A stretch of DNA of 64,000 nucleotides, taken from assembly GCA_023426575.1 (NCBI GenBank), contig JAFAAL010000014.1, positions 62,001 to 126,000 on the forward strand, in the 5' to 3' direction. The stretch is from Bacillota bacterium. Its GTDB lineage: Bacteria > Bacillota > Clostridia > Saccharofermentanales > DTU023. Of the stretch, positions 1-8,719 are shown in pieces; position 1 is the first letter of the stretch; each line of letters opens with the position of its first letter. A model generated the notes under the pieces. It ran no database searches. It saw nothing but the letters and a program-made list of their open reading frames with translations, and was not told the origin of the DNA. The position numbers and the translations under genes were made by a program.

Positions 1-373
1 GATCGAGATCTGCCAACTTGGGCCGCAAGTAGTCGGCGGCATTGTCGGGACTGGTGACGGTGAAGCCGGGTTCGAGCCCACTCCCCTGCAGCCTCCGACC
101 GAGCTCAAAGGCCGCCTTGAGACGCATCGCCTTGACTTGGCCGATGCCTGGCACAAGCTGTAGCTCGGCCAGCGAAGACTGGGCGAGCAGCCGGAGACCT
201 CCAGCTGAGGCCAGCAATTGCTGCGCCAGATCGAGGGCCGTCTTCCCCTTGCGCCCAGAATTCAAGAGAATGGCCAAAAGCTCTGAATCCGAGAGCGAGG
301 CCTCGCCGTATTCCTGCAGGCGCTCATAGGGGCGACTGTCCCGTGGAAGTTCATGAATTTTCAATTTGTCCAT
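1..373 (-). CDS. radC: RadC family protein (JAB/UPF0758), C-terminus beyond window
   Basis: Only the first 124 codons are in the window. They match the N-terminal helix-hairpin-helix part of RadC proteins: an MDKLKIHELP opening, then ERLQEYGEASLSDSELLAIL, then a GIGQVKA helix-hairpin-helix motif near residue 90. The metal-binding JAB domain expected downstream lies outside the window. The ATG at 373 is preceded by AGGAGC at good spacing. RadC was once thought to be a repair protein; its real role is unclear. It sits 44 bases downstream of asnS on the same strand. Identity is fairly sure and function is not. Confidence 0.85.
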   Translation of the reverse strand, partial: MDKLKIHELPRDSRPYERLQEYGEASLSDSELLAILLNSGRKGKTALDLAQQLLASAGGLRLLAQSSLAELQLVPGIGQVKAMRLKAAFELGRRLQGSGLEPGFTVTSPDNAADYLRPKLADLD

Positions 374-417
374 CTTTGCTCCTTTCTAAAAGGGCGCAAA
401 GATAAACTGAGATGAGA

Positions 418-1812
418 TTAGATGCAGCTGCCCTTACAGCGGGGGAAGATCTGCATGTCGCGAATATTCTTGACCCCACTGATATACATCAGAAGGCGCT
501 CAAAGCCCAGGCCATAGCCGGCGTGTCTCGTCGTCCCGTAGCGGCGCAGGGCGAGATACCACTCGTAATCCTCTGGCTGCATGCCCAGGTCGCTGATGCG
601 CTTCTTGAGTTTGTCATAGTCTTCCTCACGCTGCGATCCTCCGATGATCTCGCCGACGTAGGGAACCAGAAGATCTGTCGCGGCAACCGTCTTGCCATCG
701 GGGTTCTGCTTCATGTAAAAAGCCTTGAAGTCCTTGGGGTAATCGGTCAGGAAGACCGGTCCCTTAAGGACCTCCTCACAGATATATCGCTCGTGTTCAC
801 TCTGCAGGTCGTCCCCCCAGTGGATCTGCCGCTCAAAACTCTTTTGACTCTTTTCGAGTTCTCGAATGGCCTCGGTATAAGTCATGCGTTCAAATCTTGC
901 CGCAATCAATTTTTCCAGACGATCGATCAGACCCGGCTCCACGAAGCGGTCAAAGAAGGCATATTCCTCGGGGCAGCGATCGAGAGCCGCCCTGATCACG
1001 TACTTCAGCATGCGCTCCGCGTTGTCCATGATGGTCTCAAGATCGGCAAAAGCCATCTCTGGCTCCAACATCCAAAATTCGGCAGCATGCCTGACGGTGT
1101 TAGAATTCTCCGCCCTAAAGGTCGGACCAAAGGTATAGATATTGCGAAAGGCCTGAGCCATGGCCTCGCCTTCGAGCTGACCTGTCACCGTCAAATAGGC
1201 CCTGGTCGCGAAGAAGTCCTGATGGTAATCGATGTCCCCCTCAGAATCACGCGCCGGTGCTCCGATGTCAAAATGCGTGACATTGAACATCTCGCCCGCG
1301 CCTTCACCGTCATTGAAACTGATGATCGGCGTCTGCGCATAGATAAAGCCCTCATTTTGGAAGAATTCATGGAGGGCAAAGGCCAGAACAGAGCGCAAGC
1401 GGAAGACGGCCTGGAAGAGATTTGTCCGCGTTCTCAGGTGAGGGATTGTCCTTAAAAATTCGAGCGAGTGTCGCTTGGGCTGCAAGGGGTAGTCCTCCGG
1501 AGAGACACCCTCTATCTTGACATCCGACGCCAAGATTTCAAACGCTTGCTTCCCGCCAGGCGTCATGGTCATCTGTCCCTCAATGATAAAGGCAGCGCCA
1601 TTACCGGCGTGCATGAGCTCAGCGTAATTCTCTAATTTGGACTCATTGAGAATGACCTGGACACCACGAAAATCGGTGCCATCGCGCAGGTCGAGAAAAG
1701 CAAAGCCCTTTTGCTCGCGCATCGTCCGCTGCCAACCGGCGATTGTGACGGTCTGCTCAGCATAGCGCTCTGGCTGCCGATAGAGTTCTGAGACGTAAAT
1801 GATCTGTTCCAT
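418..1812 (-). CDS. asnS: asparaginyl-tRNA synthetase
   Basis: Class IIb aminoacyl-tRNA synthetase of 464 residues, charging tRNA-Asn in the cytoplasm. The N-terminal OB-fold anticodon-binding domain (about residues 1-110, with TIAGWQRTMREQK and FLDLRDGT) is followed by the catalytic core. Motif 2 is seen as FRAENSNTVRHAAEFWMLEP. Motif 3 is the GLGFERLLMYISG stretch near the C-terminus. TDYPKDFKAFYMKQN separates AsnRS from AspRS. Length and ending (FPRCKGSCI) are typical. No T-box leader was seen upstream. It follows holA closely and may be co-transcribed with it. Confidence 0.96.
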   Translation of the reverse strand: MEQIIYVSELYRQPERYAEQTVTIAGWQRTMREQKGFAFLDLRDGTDFRGVQVILNESKLENYAELMHAGNGAAFIIEGQMTMTPGGKQAFEILASDVKIEGVSPEDYPLQPKRHSLEFLRTIPHLRTRTNLFQAVFRLRSVLAFALHEFFQNEGFIYAQTPIISFNDGEGAGEMFNVTHFDIGAPARDSEGDIDYHQDFFATRAYLTVTGQLEGEAMAQAFRNIYTFGPTFRAENSNTVRHAAEFWMLEPEMAFADLETIMDNAERMLKYVIRAALDRCPEEYAFFDRFVEPGLIDRLEKLIAARFERMTYTEAIRELEKSQKSFERQIHWGDDLQSEHERYICEEVLKGPVFLTDYPKDFKAFYMKQNPDGKTVAATDLLVPYVGEIIGGSQREEDYDKLKKRISDLGMQPEDYEWYLALRRYGTTRHAGYGLGFERLLMYISGVKNIRDMQIFPRCKGSCI

Positions 1813-1831
1813 AATAGTTTTCCTCTACTTA

Positions 1832-2890
1832 TCAAGTTCGCTTGATTCTATCACAAATCGACGCTTGCCCGAGTTCCAGGATGGCGAGGTCGAAGCCGAC
1901 CTCTGCGCTCATCTTGCCCTGCTTGATCTGCCAGTCTATTTGAAAGAGAGTCCGATACTTGGCCACTAGGTCCTGGGTGGAGAAGGGACGGGCCTCAGCC
2001 TCGAGCCTTCTCGAGACAAAGGGGGGCACTTTAAGGCGCTCGGCAATCTCCGTCGCTGTCTTACAAGACTTGGCGACGAGCAGCTGCCGAATCTTGCGAG
2101 CCAGCATAAATTGAATCAGCTGCATCGGTTCTTTGCGCATCAGGAGTCTCTCCTTGAGCTCCAGGGCCTCATAGAGCCTGCCCGCTGCGAGCTTGTCGAG
2201 CAGTTTGAAGACATCGGCCTGGAGATTGGGAGCGGCACATTCTTCGACCAGTGCAAGATCAATTCCCGCCAGCTCACGCGCCGCAGCAATGAGGCTCAGC
2301 TTGCCAAACTCTGCACTGAGGCGATCCATCTGCCCCTCCGCGCGCTCGATTAATTCTCTGGCGGCCGCACGCTCTAATCGGAGGCCCTCTCGCGAACTGA
2401 GAGCATTGAGCCACTGTTCGAGACTGGCCTCGTCGGCCTGACTGACCTTGACGATCGCTCCGAGATCAGAAACTTCAGACCAAAATTTCTTCTGTCTCCA
2501 GTAGATCTCCTTTTCCCGGAAGACGAGACAGCAATGCGCTGGAATGCTCTGAAAGAACTGAAGCCAGGCGCGCTTCATGGCCTCCTCATAGGTCTTCTGA
2601 CGATTTTGAAACTTAAAGAGTTCAGAGTCCTGCACGAGAATGAGCTTTCGCGATGCCATAAAGGGAGGCGTCGAAACTTCCGCCTGCAGCTTTTCCAGGC
2701 TGAGCTTTTGCGCCTCTTCCCCCGTTAACTTCAAAAAGTCTAGAGCGCGTAGAGATTCAGGGACGAGCGCCTCGAGCAGACGGCGCTCTAGCTGTCGCAC
2801 CAGATACGCTTCCTCATAGGCCAAAAAAATCAAAGTGGGAATCTTCCCCTCGTCAATGGCTCGTCTCAGATCCTGATAACTGTATTCCAT
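1832..2890 (-). CDS. holA: DNA polymerase III subunit delta
   Basis: The 352 residues match HolA, the clamp-loader wrench subunit that opens the beta sliding clamp. Family features are the N-terminal segment IPTLIFLAYEEAYLVRQLE, the LQAEVSTPPFMASRKLILVQ region, and the C-terminal PMQLIQFMLARKIRQLLVAK helices with a LKVPPFVSRRLEAEA motif. A classical Walker A is absent, as expected for delta. The gene lies directly downstream of comEC, a common arrangement in Bacillota, and 19 bases before asnS. Confidence 0.93.
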   Translation of the reverse strand: MEYSYQDLRRAIDEGKIPTLIFLAYEEAYLVRQLERRLLEALVPESLRALDFLKLTGEEAQKLSLEKLQAEVSTPPFMASRKLILVQDSELFKFQNRQKTYEEAMKRAWLQFFQSIPAHCCLVFREKEIYWRQKKFWSEVSDLGAIVKVSQADEASLEQWLNALSSREGLRLERAAARELIERAEGQMDRLSAEFGKLSLIAAARELAGIDLALVEECAAPNLQADVFKLLDKLAAGRLYEALELKERLLMRKEPMQLIQFMLARKIRQLLVAKSCKTATEIAERLKVPPFVSRRLEAEARPFSTQDLVAKYRTLFQIDWQIKQGKMSAEVGFDLAILELGQASICDRIKRT

Positions 2891-2939
2891 GCGCTCACTC
2901 CTTTTTCGCTTTTCATTGTCCTTGAGAGCTGCGCGAGCG

Positions 2940-5465
2940 TCAAGGGATTGTCAGGAGGTATGACTCATTAGGTAGCATGTAGTGAATCTGCCATCCTCTG
3001 TGTGACGCCTTGAGACTGATCGCCCCGAGGTCTTGAGTTTGGAGCACTCTCGCAGTCCGGCCGAGTCTTCCGAGAACTTCCGCTCGAGGATGTCCATAAC
3101 GGTTCTGGCCGACGGAGATAATTGCAAGATCTGGGGGATAGGCGGCTAGGAACTCTTCCGTACTGCTGCTCGTCGAACCGTGGTGCGCCACGAGGAGACA
3201 AGTGAGAGCGCGATGGCTCTTTGAAGCTATAGAGAGCTTTTCCTTCTCACGCGCGACAATCTCCGCCTCCACGGGCGCCGTGGCATCACCTGTCAGCCAG
3301 AAGATGATTCCCCTATGCTCAAAGCGCAGGACGACAGAGGCATCATTCTTATTACTCTCCACAAAACGTCGATCGAGAGCTGGCGCCATCACCTCTATGA
3401 GAGGGCCGTCTGATTCCGAGTTGAAGAGTTCAATGGTCTGTCCTGCCGTCAAGCTACCGGCGGGGAAACGCTGCTTAAAATCTGCCCAGAATGCAGCATT
3501 ATAGGGTGAGTTTGGCTCATCAATCTCCGACAAAGGATAGGCAATTTGTCGAATCATCTGACTCTGGCACAATTCTAAAATGCCGCCAATATGGTCATTG
3601 TGGCCATGGGTGATCACGGCCAGGTCTATCTGCCTGACCCCGAGGTAGCGGAGAAAGGGCCAGAGGGTGCGCCCCGCCTGTTCGGGGACTCCGCCATCCA
3701 CTAAGAGAGTGCGCCCCTTATATCGGATAAAGGTACTATTCCCCTGCCCGACATCCAAATAGTGAATCGCAAATCTTCTGGCGTCCACGGCATTATAGAT
3801 AGCGAAGAAAATACAGAAGAGAGAAGCAGAGAGAAATATCGCAAGAACAGCTCGCCGCCAGATCTTAGCTCTCAGCAGAGGTCTCCCCCGCCAAGCCTGC
3901 AGCGTCAAAATGGCAAAGAACAGGACTAAGATCAAAGGCAGTTTGTCCCGCCCCAGGACTTGTGTCGGAACTTGAGATGCGAGCTTGGCCCAGTGATAGA
4001 AGGCGTCGATGACAATCCGCATCGAGCCAAAGAGGAGGCCTCCTAAAATCGTTCCCAGTCCTCCCAGTATTTTGAGAGCCAGCAGAGCCTTGAGAAGAAA
4101 ATAGAGAAGACAGAGCTGAAAGAGCATAGAGACCAAGACGGAAGCCACAATATTGATCGGAATGCTCAGGAGATGCAGATGTGAAAAAAGCCAAAACTGT
4201 GGCACAAAAAGACAGATTTGCACGGCGAGCGAAACACTGATCTGAGAGATGACATTTCGCCCGAGCCAGGGCCAGCGCGCCAAGAGTCGCCGACGAATTG
4301 GAGGAGCTAGAATCAGGATAGCTGCCGAGGCCGTCAGCGAAAGTAAAAAGCCGAGATTAAAAGCCAGAAAAGGATCGTAGATAAGGCTGATGACAATCAG
4401 CCAAGACATCGTGTTTAAGCCGTCGCTTCGAGCTCCAAGAAGATTCGCCACTCGCTGGATCAAGAAGAGTAAAAATGCCCGAAAGAGGCTCGCCCTAAGA
4501 CCGATCATCAAGAGCCAGGGAAGCAGGATCAATAAGCTCAATAAAAGTTCGTATCGCCTGAGTTGGGGCTTTTGACGGAAAAAGACGGCAAGTGGCAGCA
4601 GGAGAAAATAGAGGTGATAGCCTGAGACAGAAGTCAAGTGACTGAGAGAAGAAAGTAGCAGAACCTCTTTATCTCGTGCCGTCATCCCCGCTTTGTCTCC
4701 CAAAAAGAGAGCGGAGAAGAGGGCCGCTTGTCTCGGCTTGAGTTCTTCTTTGACGCCCTCACTAAGATCGAGAGCAAAGCGGTCCATCGCCTGGCGAATC
4801 AGATGTCCAAAACGCATGCCAAGAGGTCTAAAGCTCTCACTGCGAATGCTCAAGGAAAGTGCAGCACCCAGTCCACGTCCATAGGCGCGCTCTGAAAAAG
4901 CGCCGAGATTGCGCGCTCCCTTCAAGGCGCTCAAGGGTCCTGACGCGCGGAAAGTCATAGTGTTCTGCAAGGAGAGAGGAGCATAGGCAATCAGTCGACA
5001 GCCCCTGAGAGACTTGAGACTTCTATCCTGGACGCTCCGGACCCTGACTAAGAAGACCCCTTTCCCCTCTGCCCTATCTTTACTGAGGCAGCGCATCAGT
5101 TGGCACTCTCCTTCGAAGACAGAATTTATCGTCTTAAGAGATTCTGACCATTCCTTCTGACGCCAATAGGACAGAGCCTCCCTGCTGAAGTTGAAACTAC
5201 AATAGATGAGGATTAAGACTGTGAGATAGAGTATTCGAGGGCGTCTTCTCGCCCGCTGCCCGAGCAGGCTGAGCAAGATGACGAGAACTGCCACAGCCAA
5301 GAGCCCAAAGAGCCAAGGATAGCACGCCGCCAGAAAGATGAGAGGGAGCAGCAAGAGCAAGAGAATCAGCGCCAGGAGACCGGGGCGTGTCTGCTGGGTC
5401 CAGAAGACAGTCTGATCTCTCGCCGCTTTTCGATAGGCTCTCAAATTTAGACTTAAAGTTTGCAC
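2940..5465 (-). CDS. comEC: DNA internalization channel ComEC/Rec2
   Basis: ComEC forms the membrane channel for single-stranded DNA in natural transformation. An N-terminal membrane/OB region is followed by the competence domain with many hydrophobic helices (SLSHLTSVSGYHLYFLLLPL). The C-terminal third is a metallo-beta-lactamase domain with HYLDVGQGNSTFIRYKG, the metal motif THGHNDHIGG and VAHHGSTSS. I place the start at GTG 5465 (841 residues) because GGAGGG lies seven bases upstream. An ATG at 5486 in frame is the alternative and would lie inside a hairpin. Whether the strain is competent cannot be judged here; no other com gene is in the window. Confidence 0.92.
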   Translation of the reverse strand: MQTLSLNLRAYRKAARDQTVFWTQQTRPGLLALILLLLLLPLIFLAACYPWLFGLLAVAVLVILLSLLGQRARRRPRILYLTVLILIYCSFNFSREALSYWRQKEWSESLKTINSVFEGECQLMRCLSKDRAEGKGVFLVRVRSVQDRSLKSLRGCRLIAYAPLSLQNTMTFRASGPLSALKGARNLGAFSERAYGRGLGAALSLSIRSESFRPLGMRFGHLIRQAMDRFALDLSEGVKEELKPRQAALFSALFLGDKAGMTARDKEVLLLSSLSHLTSVSGYHLYFLLLPLAVFFRQKPQLRRYELLLSLLILLPWLLMIGLRASLFRAFLLFLIQRVANLLGARSDGLNTMSWLIVISLIYDPFLAFNLGFLLSLTASAAILILAPPIRRRLLARWPWLGRNVISQISVSLAVQICLFVPQFWLFSHLHLLSIPINIVASVLVSMLFQLCLLYFLLKALLALKILGGLGTILGGLLFGSMRIVIDAFYHWAKLASQVPTQVLGRDKLPLILVLFFAILTLQAWRGRPLLRAKIWRRAVLAIFLSASLFCIFFAIYNAVDARRFAIHYLDVGQGNSTFIRYKGRTLLVDGGVPEQAGRTLWPFLRYLGVRQIDLAVITHGHNDHIGGILELCQSQMIRQIAYPLSEIDEPNSPYNAAFWADFKQRFPAGSLTAGQTIELFNSESDGPLIEVMAPALDRRFVESNKNDASVVLRFEHRGIIFWLTGDATAPVEAEIVAREKEKLSIASKSHRALTCLLVAHHGSTSSSTEEFLAAYPPDLAIISVGQNRYGHPRAEVLGRLGRTARVLQTQDLGAISLKASHRGWQIHYMLPNESYLLTIP

Positions 5466-5504
5466 GATGAGTCCCTCCACCGCCATGATGGCGGAAGACT
5501 CATC
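5466..5504 (-). promoter_or_regulatory. hairpin over the comEC ribosome-binding site
   Basis: Two nested inverted repeats lie directly before the proposed comEC GTG. The outer arms are GATGAGTC (5466-5473) and GACTCATC (5497-5504). The inner arms CCGCCA and TGGCGG enclose a three-base loop. On the transcript the SD GGAGGG (5478-5473) falls in the bulge and 3' arm, so folding could hide it. That this controls translation is inference. Confidence 0.45.
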
Positions 5505-5549
5505 GCTCTTTCTGATCTCTAGGCGTCAAGTCGTGACAAAAAGGGACAT

Positions 5550-6137
5550 TTAATCGACATCGACTGCGCTGAGGCCGAGCGTAGACGCAAGGGCCTCACG
5601 CAATTCTTTAAGACCCCGGCGCTTGGTGACTGAGGTATAGAGAGCAGAGGGTCCGAACTGTCGTTTGAGCTCTTGGAGCTCGCGCTGCTTCAGCTGGTCT
5701 ATCTTGTTACAGACAATGCGCGTTGTGATGCCGCGGGCATTTGCCCAGGCGAGGATGGCTCCCTCTTCTGCCTGGAGGCCGCGACGACTGTCTATGACGA
5801 GGAGCATGACATGGATTGTCTCGTATTGCTCGAGAAAGCGGTCGACGAGCTGATTGAACTCACTTTGCCGCTTCTGTCCACTCTGGGCATAGCCATATCC
5901 AGGCAGATCGACGAGGAGCAATTGATCATCGATACTGTAGAAGAGCAGCGCCTGTGTCTTGCCAGGACTTGAGCTGACCCGCGCCAAATTTTTCTGGCCA
6001 CAGATCAGATTGATCAGTGAACTCTTGCCGACATTAGAGCGCCCAGCAAAGATGATGGCGGGCAGTGTTGGCTCGGGAATCTGACTGACTCGATGAGCTG
6101 CGCTCACCAGTCTGGCCTTGCGAAAATTGATAGCCAT
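5550..6137 (-). CDS. engB: ribosome biogenesis GTPase EngB/YsxC
   Basis: TrmE-Era-EngA-EngB family GTPase of 195 residues needed for late assembly of the 50S subunit. G1 is GRSNVGKSS (residues 32-40), G3 is DLPGYGYA and G4 is CNKID. The start is ATG 6137 (MAINF), which has GGAGGTGA ideally placed; an upstream in-frame ATG at 6155 lies before that SD. It is divergent from the prs genes and 84 bases upstream of the comEC start. Confidence 0.95.
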   Translation of the reverse strand: MAINFRKARLVSAAHRVSQIPEPTLPAIIFAGRSNVGKSSLINLICGQKNLARVSSSPGKTQALLFYSIDDQLLLVDLPGYGYAQSGQKRQSEFNQLVDRFLEQYETIHVMLLVIDSRRGLQAEEGAILAWANARGITTRIVCNKIDQLKQRELQELKRQFGPSALYTSVTKRRGLKELREALASTLGLSAVDVD

Positions 6138-6167
6138 CTCCTCACCTCCTCCCATATCTTAGACGCC

Positions 6168-6196
6168 TTGTCGACGATTGACAATTTACCTATACT
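6168..6196 (+). promoter_or_regulatory. candidate sigma-A promoter for the prs pair
   Basis: TTGTCG (6168-6173) and TATACT (6191-6196) are 17 bases apart. Transcription would start near 6203, about 20 bases before the first prs start, with an AGGGAGG SD in between. Confidence 0.5.
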
Positions 6197-6224
6197 GAGG
6201 GCACTAGCTCAAGGGAGGTCACTC

Positions 6225-7442
6225 ATGTCTCAACTAGGCTCCGATTCGACTGCGATAATCTCACGCAGCGATCCCTGTGCCGAACTCTTTAAGCCCGTGG
6301 GGCCCGTTGCCGTCATCTCGCACCAGATGCCCCTCGACATCTCCGATCAAATCAATTTCGAACTGAGAAAGCGCCGTCAACAGGCTGTGGAGGAACACGA
6401 ACTGCTCCTCCAAGAGCGCGGCTTCTTGCGAAATGATTATCGCACAGAAGTTGATCTGACGCGTTTTAGCTCGGGGGAAGGTCAGGCCACGCTCATCGAT
6501 TCTGTCCGTGGTCACGATGTCTTCATCCTAACGGATGTCCTGAACTATGGATCCTACATGAATCGCATGCGTCGCTTCGTCTCCCTCTCCCCTGACGACC
6601 ACTTTCAGGATCTCTTACGTCTGATCACCGCCACCCACGGCATCACAAAGCGCATCAACGTCATCATGCCCTATCTCTATGCGGGACGTCGCTATCGGCG
6701 GGTCAACCGCGGCTCGATGGACTGCGCCCTTATGTTGAAGCAGTTGTTCAACAGCGGCATCACCAATTTCATCACCTTTGACGCACACGATGCCCGCGTG
6801 GCCAATGCCGTCCCGAGGAACAATTTTGAGACCTTCCCCACGGCCTATCAGATGATCAAAACACTGCTCGACAGCTACCCAGACATCCAATTGGACGGCG
6901 AGAGCTTCATGTGTATTTCTCCAGATGAGAACAGCATCAGCCGTGGCGTCTACTTTGCCTCCATGCTCAAGGTCCCCCTCGGCATCTTCTACCGCCAGCG
7001 CTCCAATGTGCACAGCTTGGCGACGGCCGCCGAAAAGGTCCAAAAGGAATTTCTCGGCGAGAGCGTCCAGGGCAAGGATGTGCTGATTATCGACGACATG
7101 CTCGACAGCGGCCGCACCGTCATGGACTGCGCCTTGCAGCTGAAGAGCCGTGGCGCTCGGCGCATTTTCATCGCTGTGAGCTATGCCCATTTCTCTAGGG
7201 GTTTTGAGCTCTTTGACGGGGCTAAGAACGAGGGCGTCATCGAGCGCATCTTCGTCTCAAATCTCAGCTATCTCCCCATCGAATTGGCTGAGCGCAGTTG
7301 GCTAAAGCGCGTTGACCTCGCCGACTATGTCGCCAAGATCATCGATCTTTTAAACTTCAATCAATCTCTCCAAAAGGCGCTCGACCCCTCCCGATTCATT
7401 TCCGCCCGCCTCGCCGAACACGAGGCTTCCCAGCATAATTAG
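6225..7442 (+). CDS. ribose-phosphate pyrophosphokinase paralogue 1 (long form)
   Basis: Predicted PRPP synthase making phosphoribosyl pyrophosphate from ribose 5-phosphate and ATP. The 405 residues exceed the roughly 315 of classical Prs because of an N-terminal extension of about 90 residues and loop additions. Family marks: RINVIMPYLYAGRRYRR (the PYxxYARQDRK region), FDAHD at 185-189, and the PRPP loop IIDDMLDSGRT at 288-298. The flexible-loop segment reads YRQRS, where paralogue 2 keeps YKRRD. The start is ATG 6225 behind AGGGAGG, not the upstream ORF start inside engB. It is followed after 9 bases by a paralogue. A separate activity or a regulatory role is possible. Confidence 0.8.
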   Translation: MSQLGSDSTAIISRSDPCAELFKPVGPVAVISHQMPLDISDQINFELRKRRQQAVEEHELLLQERGFLRNDYRTEVDLTRFSSGEGQATLIDSVRGHDVFILTDVLNYGSYMNRMRRFVSLSPDDHFQDLLRLITATHGITKRINVIMPYLYAGRRYRRVNRGSMDCALMLKQLFNSGITNFITFDAHDARVANAVPRNNFETFPTAYQMIKTLLDSYPDIQLDGESFMCISPDENSISRGVYFASMLKVPLGIFYRQRSNVHSLATAAEKVQKEFLGESVQGKDVLIIDDMLDSGRTVMDCALQLKSRGARRIFIAVSYAHFSRGFELFDGAKNEGVIERIFVSNLSYLPIELAERSWLKRVDLADYVAKIIDLLNFNQSLQKALDPSRFISARLAEHEASQHN

Positions 7443-7451
7443 AGGTGCTCC

Positions 7452-8675
7452 ATGACTGAACAAATGCAAATGATCCTCGACAAGTTCCACGACAAGAACT
7501 ACTTCCTCTACGACCAGTACGGCGAAAACAAGATGCCTGCCGTCGGCCCCATTGGCCTGATCTGTCTCGACGGTGCGCGCGACTTCGGCGAGATGATCAA
7601 TAAGCGTCTCATCGACCGCCGCAATGAGTATGTGACAAATTTTGAGAGTCAAGAGAGCTTGACTCCCGGCTTCGTACGAGCTGACTATCGCGTGCCCGTC
7701 GACTGTGTGCGCTTTTCCACGGGCGAGGGCAAGGCCGTCTTAAAAAACACGGTGCGCGGCCATGACCTCTATATCATCTGCGATCCCCTCAACTACTCTG
7801 TCGAGTACAAGATGTTCGGCCAGCCCAATCGCATGTCACCAGACGATCACTACCAGGACCTGGTGCGCACCATCCTGGCCGCCTCTGGCAAGGCAGCCCG
7901 CATCAACGTCATCATGCCCTTTCTCTACGAGGGCCGCCAACACCGCAAGGCGTCGCGCGAATCTCTCGACTGTGCCTACATGCTAGAAGAACTCTTTCAA
8001 CTCGGAATCACAAACTTCATCACCTTTGATGCCCACGATGACCGAGTCTCTAACTCAGTGCCCATTTCTGGCTTCGAATCCATTCCCACGACATATCAAA
8101 TCTTGAAGTCGATGCTGAGGCAAATTCCAGACCTCTCCTTTGAACGAGATAAGATGATGGTCATCTCCCCCGATGAAGGGGCCATCCAGCGCTCCATGTA
8201 CTTTGCCTCACTCCTCGGCCTACCACTCGGCACCTTCTACAAGCGCCGAGACTATACGACCATTCGTGACGGTCGTAATCCGATCATCGCCCACGAGTTC
8301 CTCGGGGATTCCGTGTCGGGCTACGATGTCTTGATCGTCGACGATATGATTTCTTCTGGCGACTCCATGCTCGATCTTGCCAAGATCCTAAAGGACAAGG
8401 GAGCCAAGCGGATCTTCTGTGCGACGAGCTTTGCCCTCTTTACGGATGGCATCGAGCGCTTTAGCCATGCCCATGAGGCCGGTCTCATCGATTATGTCAT
8501 CTCGACCAATCTCAATTATCATCCACCTCAACTGGCCGCACAGGAATGGTACATCAATGCCGACATGAGCAAGTTCATCGCACTGCTCATCGACGCACTC
8601 AATCACAATGCCTCGATGTCCTCTCTCCTCGACCCGACCGACAAAATCAAAAAGCTCCTGAAACGACAGGCCTAG
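7452..8675 (+). CDS. ribose-phosphate pyrophosphokinase paralogue 2 (long form)
   Basis: Clear paralogue of the preceding gene, 407 residues, with the same architecture. INVIMPFLYEGRQHRK, FDAHD (192-196), YKRRD (263-267) and the phosphoribosyl loop IVDDMISSGDS (295-305) are visible. The usual threonine at the end of that loop is serine here, while paralogue 1 keeps threonine. The two copies therefore keep complementary parts of the classical active site. AGAGGTG precedes the ATG. The gene ends at a strong bidirectional terminator. PRPP feeds purine, pyrimidine, His, Trp and NAD synthesis; pncB, a PRPP user, is in the same window. Confidence 0.8.
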   Translation: MTEQMQMILDKFHDKNYFLYDQYGENKMPAVGPIGLICLDGARDFGEMINKRLIDRRNEYVTNFESQESLTPGFVRADYRVPVDCVRFSTGEGKAVLKNTVRGHDLYIICDPLNYSVEYKMFGQPNRMSPDDHYQDLVRTILAASGKAARINVIMPFLYEGRQHRKASRESLDCAYMLEELFQLGITNFITFDAHDDRVSNSVPISGFESIPTTYQILKSMLRQIPDLSFERDKMMVISPDEGAIQRSMYFASLLGLPLGTFYKRRDYTTIRDGRNPIIAHEFLGDSVSGYDVLIVDDMISSGDSMLDLAKILKDKGAKRIFCATSFALFTDGIERFSHAHEAGLIDYVISTNLNYHPPQLAAQEWYINADMSKFIALLIDALNHNASMSSLLDPTDKIKKLLKRQA

Positions 8676-8685
8676 ATCCTTACAG

Positions 8686-8719
8686 AAAAGAAGCCAGCCC
8701 CTGGGCTGGCTTCTTTTAT
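8686..8719. terminator. bidirectional terminator between prs2 and rqcH
   Basis: Perfect inverted repeat AAAAGAAGCCAGCCC / GGGCTGGCTTCTTTT with a two-base loop. A-rich and T-rich flanks let it act in both directions between convergent genes. Confidence 0.9.

Noticed and set aside
412..1455. 347-codon plus-strand ORF opposite asnS
   Set aside because: Shadow of asnS; no SD and no family motif.
6178..6196. TTGACA next to TATACT before prs1
   Set aside because: The spacing is only seven bases. TTGTCG ten bases further up gives the normal 17-base spacing.
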